Shown here piece by piece: positions 57,735-64,000 of a stretch of 64,000 nt of DNA. The notes under the pieces are model-generated. The model did no database searches. It was not told the origin of the DNA and was given only the letters and a program-made list of their open reading frames with translations. Positions within the stretch are counted from its first letter, which is position 1. Every line of letters starts with the position of its first letter. The position numbers were made by a program, and so were the translations under genes. Origin of the DNA: Brachypterus glaber (Eukaryota; Arthropoda; Insecta; Coleoptera; Kateretidae); NCBI GenBank assembly GCA_958510825.1, contig OY294044.1, positions 69,576,095 to 69,640,094 of the forward strand, read 5' to 3'.

Positions 57735-58420
57735 CAGGGTGATCAATAACTGGCATGTCATTTAAGAGGTGATTCTGCATCCAAAAAAATCAAAAAAAGT
57801 TCCTATAAAATGAGCCCTAATGAAGCTACGGCCTTTTAAAATTATAATAAAAAGTCCAAACCTTTTAAGCTGGAGCGACGAGCCTTTGCGTGTATAATAG
57901 TATTAATAAGGGCAATAAGCTTATGTCAATTTATTTTTTTGAATTCATCCAGAGGCATCCCTAGACGGAAAAATGTATTAGGCTTAACACATTTTTGCCT
58001 CAAACTTTTTTATGTGTACTTTTTTTGCATTTTTTGTGAAAAATATGCATTCCTAGAGTAAAAATACATAAAAAATGTTAGATAGTGTAATACTATAGGA
58101 GCAACCGTTTTCAAAAAAATGCAATTAAGTGGAAGTAATATTTGGTGCCACCAAAAACGTTACTTTTTAAAAGGCTATTACTCCTTTAATATTAAATTTA
58201 GGTGTTTTGGTGAAGAATACTTTTTTGCTCTGTTTTAAATAAAGAATCACTCTGTGGTATTAAAATTTTATTCATGCTTTTTTGTTCCACATTCATATGT
58301 CATCTTCGAAGGCCGTAGGCCTTAGGGCTCATTTCCGGACCAACATTTATATAAACTTTCTTTCATATTTTTGGATGTAGAATCACCTCTTAAATGGCAT
58401 GCCAGTTATTGATCACCCTG
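57735..58420. mobile_element. M1 family MITE (second occurrence of the 48034 copy)
   Basis: It is the same as 48034-48719, including its palindromic surroundings (57332-58810). Confidence 0.85.
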
Positions 58421-59634
58421 TATGGTCGTTTAAATTTTTATAAAAAATCATTATTAAAAATCGTTATAAAAAATCAATATTATTAAATATTTATTATAAA
58501 TATTTATTTTCATTAATATTTTATTTTTAAAATGTTGGTTTATTACGAAAAATTGCTTAAAATTTGGTCTACTGGCAATATTTGAAGTCATAAAAAAATT
58601 ATATAAAAAAGGATTTCTAGCCATTATTGGTGTTAAATGTAGACACATTTAAGAGTATACCCCGAAATTTTAGGAAATAAAGAACGTGATCTTTGAGGAA
58701 TATGGCTTCCAAGTAATTTAGCCCAAAAAGCTCAATGAGTAAGTTTCCCGTATAAAATCTTTAAACCGTGCACCTATAGGACACACAGTATGACTTATTT
58801 CATTGCGTGCTGTTACCCCTGTATATTATATACAGTGCCTTCCAAAAGTCACACATCCACCCTCTTAACTTTTTAACTAGTGGATATATATATCGATGGC
58901 TTCATAACATAGGAGCGTATTTTCCATTTAAAAAACACAAAAGATACGCCCCTATGTTATGAAGAACTCTATGTCTTTGAAAATCGGAACCAGTTTACAA
59001 GACAACATAAAACATCTTTTTTTTATTTTTGTCTATTAAATTTATTAGTTGGGGAAATTGGATCGGTACAGCTGGAAAGTTCGTAGGGGCGAGGATCTTT
59101 ATATTTAGTCATCAAAAATTTTCGTCAGGGGTAAGATAAGAAATTCTTAATATTTGGTTAGGAAATTTTTAACTTGCTCCCCCCCCCAAAAAAAAAATCC
59201 TTGCGTCACACCTGTTTGGGATAGTTTGTTAAGTGTATTGTTGATCTTAGTTTAACAGAATTTATATCAGACAATGTAACTTTTCTATTTGTTGGCGTGG
59301 AACTTGATTGCGGTATAAGTTCTAGATATTCACTATCATTTTCCAATAAAACAAGTTCTACATTTACTGTGTATTGCTTAATCTAAGCAATTTAAATAAT
59401 ATAAGTATGAAGTTAAAAAAATATATTTTTTTACGTTTTTTTAAATAAAAAGCTTATTAAATAGTACAATCAAATTCGCTCTCAGATAAGCACTATTGAT
59501 AAATTATTTCTCATTTCCCAATAAAAAAAGTTTCACATTTACTTTAAATTGCTTAGTTTAAGCAATTTAAATAATTAAGTATTAAATTCAAAACAAATAT
59601 TTTAGCATCTACATTTATTTGAATAATAAATTTA

Positions 59635-60093
59635 TTAAATAGTAAAATCAAATTCGCTCTCAGAATCCAAAAAAAGGCTAGAATAAGAAGTAGAATGAAT
59701 GGCTGTGTATCTTCTTTTCAAAACCTGTAGCAAATCGGATGCATCGGGACTTCTAGGACTATTTCTAAAGTGTATTGTTGGTCTAAGCTTAACAGAATTT
59801 ATATCAGACAAGGTGAGTCTCCTATTTGTTGGTGTGGAACTCGGCTTCTGTGTAATTTCTAGATATTCACTATCATTTTCCAATAAGTTTGGCATCGGAG
59901 GAGGCTTTGGTATAATTGGACTAAAAACCGACGAAGTTACTTCAACTTCTTCCTTATCAGTTTCAAAACTATACAGTTTCGTACAATGTTCACAGCAAAT
60001 ATGTTTTTGTTCAAGCGAACCTAAAATACAGTTTTTGGACTTTATTAACAAGCTTAAGGTAATATTGTGACACAGTCTTTGTTGATTGGGCAA
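59635..60093 (-). CDS. Candidate terminal exon, second identical copy
   Basis: Its translation is identical to the frame at 49934-50392 and it has the same flanking partial duplicate (59234-59496). If the 7.1-kb repeat is an assembly artefact this is not a second gene. If the duplication is real, two identical copies exist. The motifs and the uncertainty are those described for the first copy. Confidence 0.45.
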   Translation of the reverse strand: MPNQQRLCHNITLSLLIKSKNCILGSLEQKHICCEHCTKLYSFETDKEEVEVTSSVFSPIIPKPPPMPNLLENDSEYLEITQKPSSTPTNRRLTLSDINSVKLRPTIHFRNSPRSPDASDLLQVLKRRYTAIHSTSYSSLFLDSESEFDFTI

Positions 60094-60435
60094 TTACGTA
60101 TATTTTTAGACAATAGGGCATAAGCGAAAAAGCCAAAAATATTTGTCAAGTAGATAAATAACACAGGCACACAAAAACAAAAAAGGTCTGCTTCCCCAGA
60201 CAAGACAAACATTTCCATACGTTTTTGTAGTCGCTGAATCCAAATCTGAGGTTGGTTTAACTAGGCCGGGTCGCACTTCGTATGACACTGAAATTGGCAG
60301 ACGATTCTAGCAGACGATTTTTTAAAATGTCAAAATGTGATTATATGGGTAATTCCTAATAAAAATATTTTATTTCTGTATTTTTATTTTATTTAAGCTT
60401 AATTTATTAATTAAAGGACAAATTAAGGGATAATA

Positions 60436-63096
60436 CACAGTTGTCCCCGAGCTCGCTTGGGTTAAAAAAAATTCGAACCAAAAGTTAAGGTTGGATCCTT
60501 GTAGTAATCGGTTTGGAGATAATATATCCACCAACAGCCAAATCCAGAAAATTCGCTTTTGGTAGATAATGGTAACTCTTCTTTGAAGAGGTACATCTTT
60601 TACACCAATGATAATAGAAACCTGTTCAAGTGTATTTAGTTAGTATTTTTGACGCAGATTCCAAATATCTTTTCAAAAGTAAGCTATCTATTTTTGTTAC
60701 GGAGAAAAACATAAATAAAAAAATGGAAAATTGAAATTTAGGGTACTTTTAAGCATTTACTTTTATTTAATTTTAGTAAATATATGACTCTAAAGTATAA
60801 ATGAAGAAAATCTGTTTCTTTAACTTAATAAAAATGCTAATTAGAACTTAATTTATTAACCATTTTAAATTTGGGAACCTTTAGAAAAATCGATTGATTT
60901 TGATTATATTTTATTTTGTTGAGTAGTGTGAAAATTGCAATCCTTCAAAGTTTGACTTTTTAAATCATTTTATGGAATAAGTAAATCAGTGGTTATAAAA
61001 CGGTTTAGAACATTGAATATAGTTCCTCCATCCGGCGGCGGTTCTAGGGAACCACGGCACTATGATACCAAATGTGTATTTGTTTGGGAATGATGCGAAA
61101 CTCTCAACAAAATGAGGGTGCTAGGACACGAGGGTGTTGAAGGCAATGAGGCAGCAGACTCTCGTGCTAGAGAAGGGGCATGCACTCAATTTACTGGCCC
61201 TAAACCTTTAACAAAAGCCACCTGGTAAAGTCTACCAAAAAATGGGAAACCAAAATCATAGTTCGATATTGTAAAGACCAAAACTTAAGACAGGCCAAAA
61301 TATTTATAAAATATGAACCTGAAAAACAAGAAAAGTGAACTCAGCATTCCGGAAATAAAAACCAGTCATTGCCCTCTAAGATAACGCTTAAAAATTGACA
61401 CCTGCTGTATATGCTCAGAAGCACCAGAAAAGGCCGAACACATTATCTGCTTTTGCAAAGTCATTGTTTGCAAAAAGCTACTATATCGAACAGGTATATC
61501 CAAAATCCGCAGATATATCCCAAGTAGCCCCAAAAATACTTTTGTCCTTCTTGGGAAACGTAAAGTTATATGTAGATTAAATTATGAAGGGGATTCACAA
61601 TAGATCTCATTGGTCGCAGTGACTTGAAAGGTACTATGTTGCCTCACAACCCCATTTGTATTGAATTGTATGATGTTTAAATATACCTTAATATTTTAAG
61701 GAGAAGCGTTCTTAGTAGTATCTGGCGAGCCTGCCTATTAAAATCTGTTCGAACCCACTATGTTAAGCAACAATACGAAAAATGTAATTTATTATTAATA
61801 ATCGGTAAAATATAATACATACAGTTGTGTTTAACCATATTATAATTTTTTGTCTCCATTTTCCAATTTCATTGCTGACTTTTGACTTATTTATGTGTAT
61901 TTGTATACATTCTAAAGATGAATAAACGAATTAAATTGAATTTAAAATATAATACAAAACGAGGAAGCCGAGGAAACATTAGGGAAAATAAATATATATC
62001 CCCAATGTCAGAACGTGTAGATTTAGGAAATAGTTAGAATGTAAATTGAATATAAATGAATTTCTAGTCTAATAAATTATCACAAATCAGTTAGTGATCA
62101 CCGTTTTATTTCACCCTCTCTGATCAGCTGAAGGACTAGAAAGTCTTCTCTATCCTGCTTATTCAGAGAGTTACCTGATGTAAAATATAACTTACAAGTC
62201 TGGGTATATTGCTTGGATTTGTAATAATTATATTAAAAAATAAAAAAATACAGACAATAAAACGATTTTTTTTAAATAAAATTATTATGCTTTAATTTGC
62301 AAAAACTACTGTGCCAAACAAAATGTATTATTATTTTATAAGATGTTAAAATATAAAACATAATAACTAACGTTAAATTATATTTAATAAAAAATGGAAA
62401 AAAATAAATTTAAATTAAAATAAAATATTTAATCTTATTTCAATACATGTATTAATAAATAAAAAAAACTTTAGACAATAGTCTATGCTGTCTACACATA
62501 TTTTAAATCATTACTTAAAACAAAGATGGGGTTGTCAGAGTTTTATATAAATAAAACTTAACTTATTGAGAACCACTGCTTTAAAAAAGGACACTACCCA
62601 ACAGACCGTAATTTCAGCAATGATACTGTAAAAATAGCAGTTACTTTTTCAGGTTCTTAAGTTCAGAAAAAAATAATATTTTTAACTGTTAGTAGCGTAT
62701 ATATTTAGTTAAAAACATGAAATTTATTTAGGTTTAGTCGAAAGTATTATATTTGCTAAAATGTAATAAATAAAAATGCTTAAAAGTGCCCTAAATTTCA
62801 ATTTTACATTTTTTTAAGAACGTTTTTCTCTGTAAACAAAAATGATAGCTTAATTTTGAAAAGATATTTAAAATCTGCGTCAAAAATACTAACTAAATAC
62901 ACTTGAACAGTTTTCTATTATCATTGGTGTAAAAGATGTACCTCTTCAAAGAAGAGTTACCATTATCTGCCAAAAGCGAATTTTCTGGATTTGGCTGTTG
63001 GTGGATATATTATCTCCAAACCGATTACTACAAGGATCCAACCTTAACTTTTGGTTCGAATTTTTTCTAACCCAAGGGTTCTCGGGGACTACTGTG
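60436..63096. mobile_element. Foldback DNA element, second occurrence
   Basis: It corresponds to 50735-53395, including the enclosed LINE remnant (61112-61581). Confidence 0.8.
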
Positions 63097-63155
63097 AATA
63101 CTGCACTTATGTTAATATATGGGTACACTTTAATGGACAAAAATATTAATTTTTA

Positions 63156-64000
63156 GCCCTACTACGTAAATACGCGTTTTCTGCACATAGCAAGTTTTTC
63201 CGTATTTGCCACCAGAAATCCTTCCTGCAAATTGTCTGACGATACCCACGAAGATTACTTACCAATACGACTATCATATGGTACAATAAAATATTTCACT
63301 TTCGACTGCAGGCTATCCCTCCGCGCGCAAAGAAAACTCATGTATACTGCACTTGGCTAGTTTTTGCCTGTTTTTCACCAGACAACTGTCCTGCAAATCA
63401 TAAGCTTATACACAAAAAGAATCTTTATCAATAGTACTACCATATGGTACAATCACATCCTCCACTTTCAACTGCAGGCTATCCTTCCACGGGAAAAGAA
63501 AAACGCGGGTATAGTGCACTTGGCTATTTTGTTACGTTTTCCACCAGACATCCTTCTTGCAAATTTTCTGCTGATAGCTACGAAGATTACTTACCAATAG
63601 GCCCACCTTATGGTACAATCAAATATTTCACTTTCGACTGCAGGCTATCCCTCCTCAAAGAAAGAAAATACGCGTCTTCTGCACGTAGCAAGTTTTTGCC
63701 TGTTTTCCACCAGAAATCCTTCTTGCAAATTGTCTGCTGATACCAACAAAGATTTCTAACCAACACGACCACCATATGGTACAATCAAATATTTTACTTT
63801 CGACTGCAGGCTATCCTTCCGCGCGCAAAGAAAACTCACGTGTACTGCACTTGGCTAGTTTTTGGCCGTTTTCCACCAGATAAATCTCCTGCAAATCGTA
63901 AGCTTGTTCACCAAAAGAATCCTTATCAATATTACTACCATATGGTACAATCACATCCTCCACTTTCGACTGCAGGCTATTCCTCCTCAAACAAAGAAAA
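63156..64000. repeat. 166-bp satellite array, second occurrence, runs off the window
   Basis: It corresponds to 53455-54299 and contains the first five monomers of the array. The true extent of the satellite on this side cannot be seen. Confidence 0.95.

Larger units (their letters stand above)
56890..64000. repeat. Repeat of 47189-54299 at offset 9701
   Basis: All landmarks recur with constant offset, and no difference was found in the stretches compared, including the C9A10 homopolymer run. The content is the tail of the 1.16-kb unit, the palindrome with M1, the candidate exon, the foldback element and five satellite monomers. It continues to the window edge. An unmerged overlapping or alternative contig is more likely than a true tandem duplication. 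Confidence 0.95.

Noticed and set aside
1..64000. LTR retrotransposon or endogenous viral sequence
   Set aside because: No paired LTRs, gag-protease-integrase motifs or viral polymerase motifs were recognised; all reverse-transcriptase sequence seen belongs to non-LTR elements.

Overview
The window looks like repeat-dominated, non-coding DNA from an animal nuclear genome, most probably an insect. It is very AT-rich and has no operons or dense genes. It carries CR1/Jockey-like non-LTR retrotransposons with short-repeat tails, a mariner-type transposon with a spliced transposase, many hairpin MITEs, tRNA-derived SINE remnants and a tandem satellite. I cannot name the species from sequence alone.

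Layout. 1-6.3 kb: tandem and foldback repeats, a 710-bp TA-flanked MITE (family M1) and a ~0.9-kb MITE (family B). 6.2-10.6 kb: a 326-bp tandem array split by a 3.5-kb LINE that has two frameshifts. 10.6-23 kb: intergenic DNA with SINE remnants, a TAA-flanked MITE, a further CAGGGTG-ended MITE (M2) and a second B element. 23.1-26.3 kb: a 5'-truncated LINE carrying a nested, apparently intact mariner-like transposon (23,938-26,175), whose 359-aa transposase reads DD41D across a 55-bp intron. 26.3-45 kb: AT-rich DNA with minisatellites, paired MITE copies, a TTAA-flanked piggyBac-type MITE and a second complete M1. 45-49 kb: two tandem 1.16-kb palindromic units, then a 1.5-kb palindrome centred on a third M1. 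49.5-50.4 kb: the only candidate non-transposon coding exon, on the minus strand, with an in-frame partial duplicate beside it. 50.7-53.4 kb: a foldback element with ~0.4-kb terminal inverted repeats that encloses a decayed LINE fragment. 53.45-56.5 kb: a 166-bp satellite in alternating A/B monomers with a 10-monomer higher-order period.

A 200-N gap (56,690-56,889) is followed by 7,111 bp that repeat 47,189-54,299 at a constant offset of 9,701. No difference was found in the stretches compared, including a C9A10 homopolymer run, so an assembly duplication is the first explanation to test. No host gene set, pathway or operon can be reconstructed. The main content is transposon biology: nested insertions with readable empty sites, possible transposase/MITE pairing, a transposon carrying an inverted fragment of its own gene, and satellite structure.
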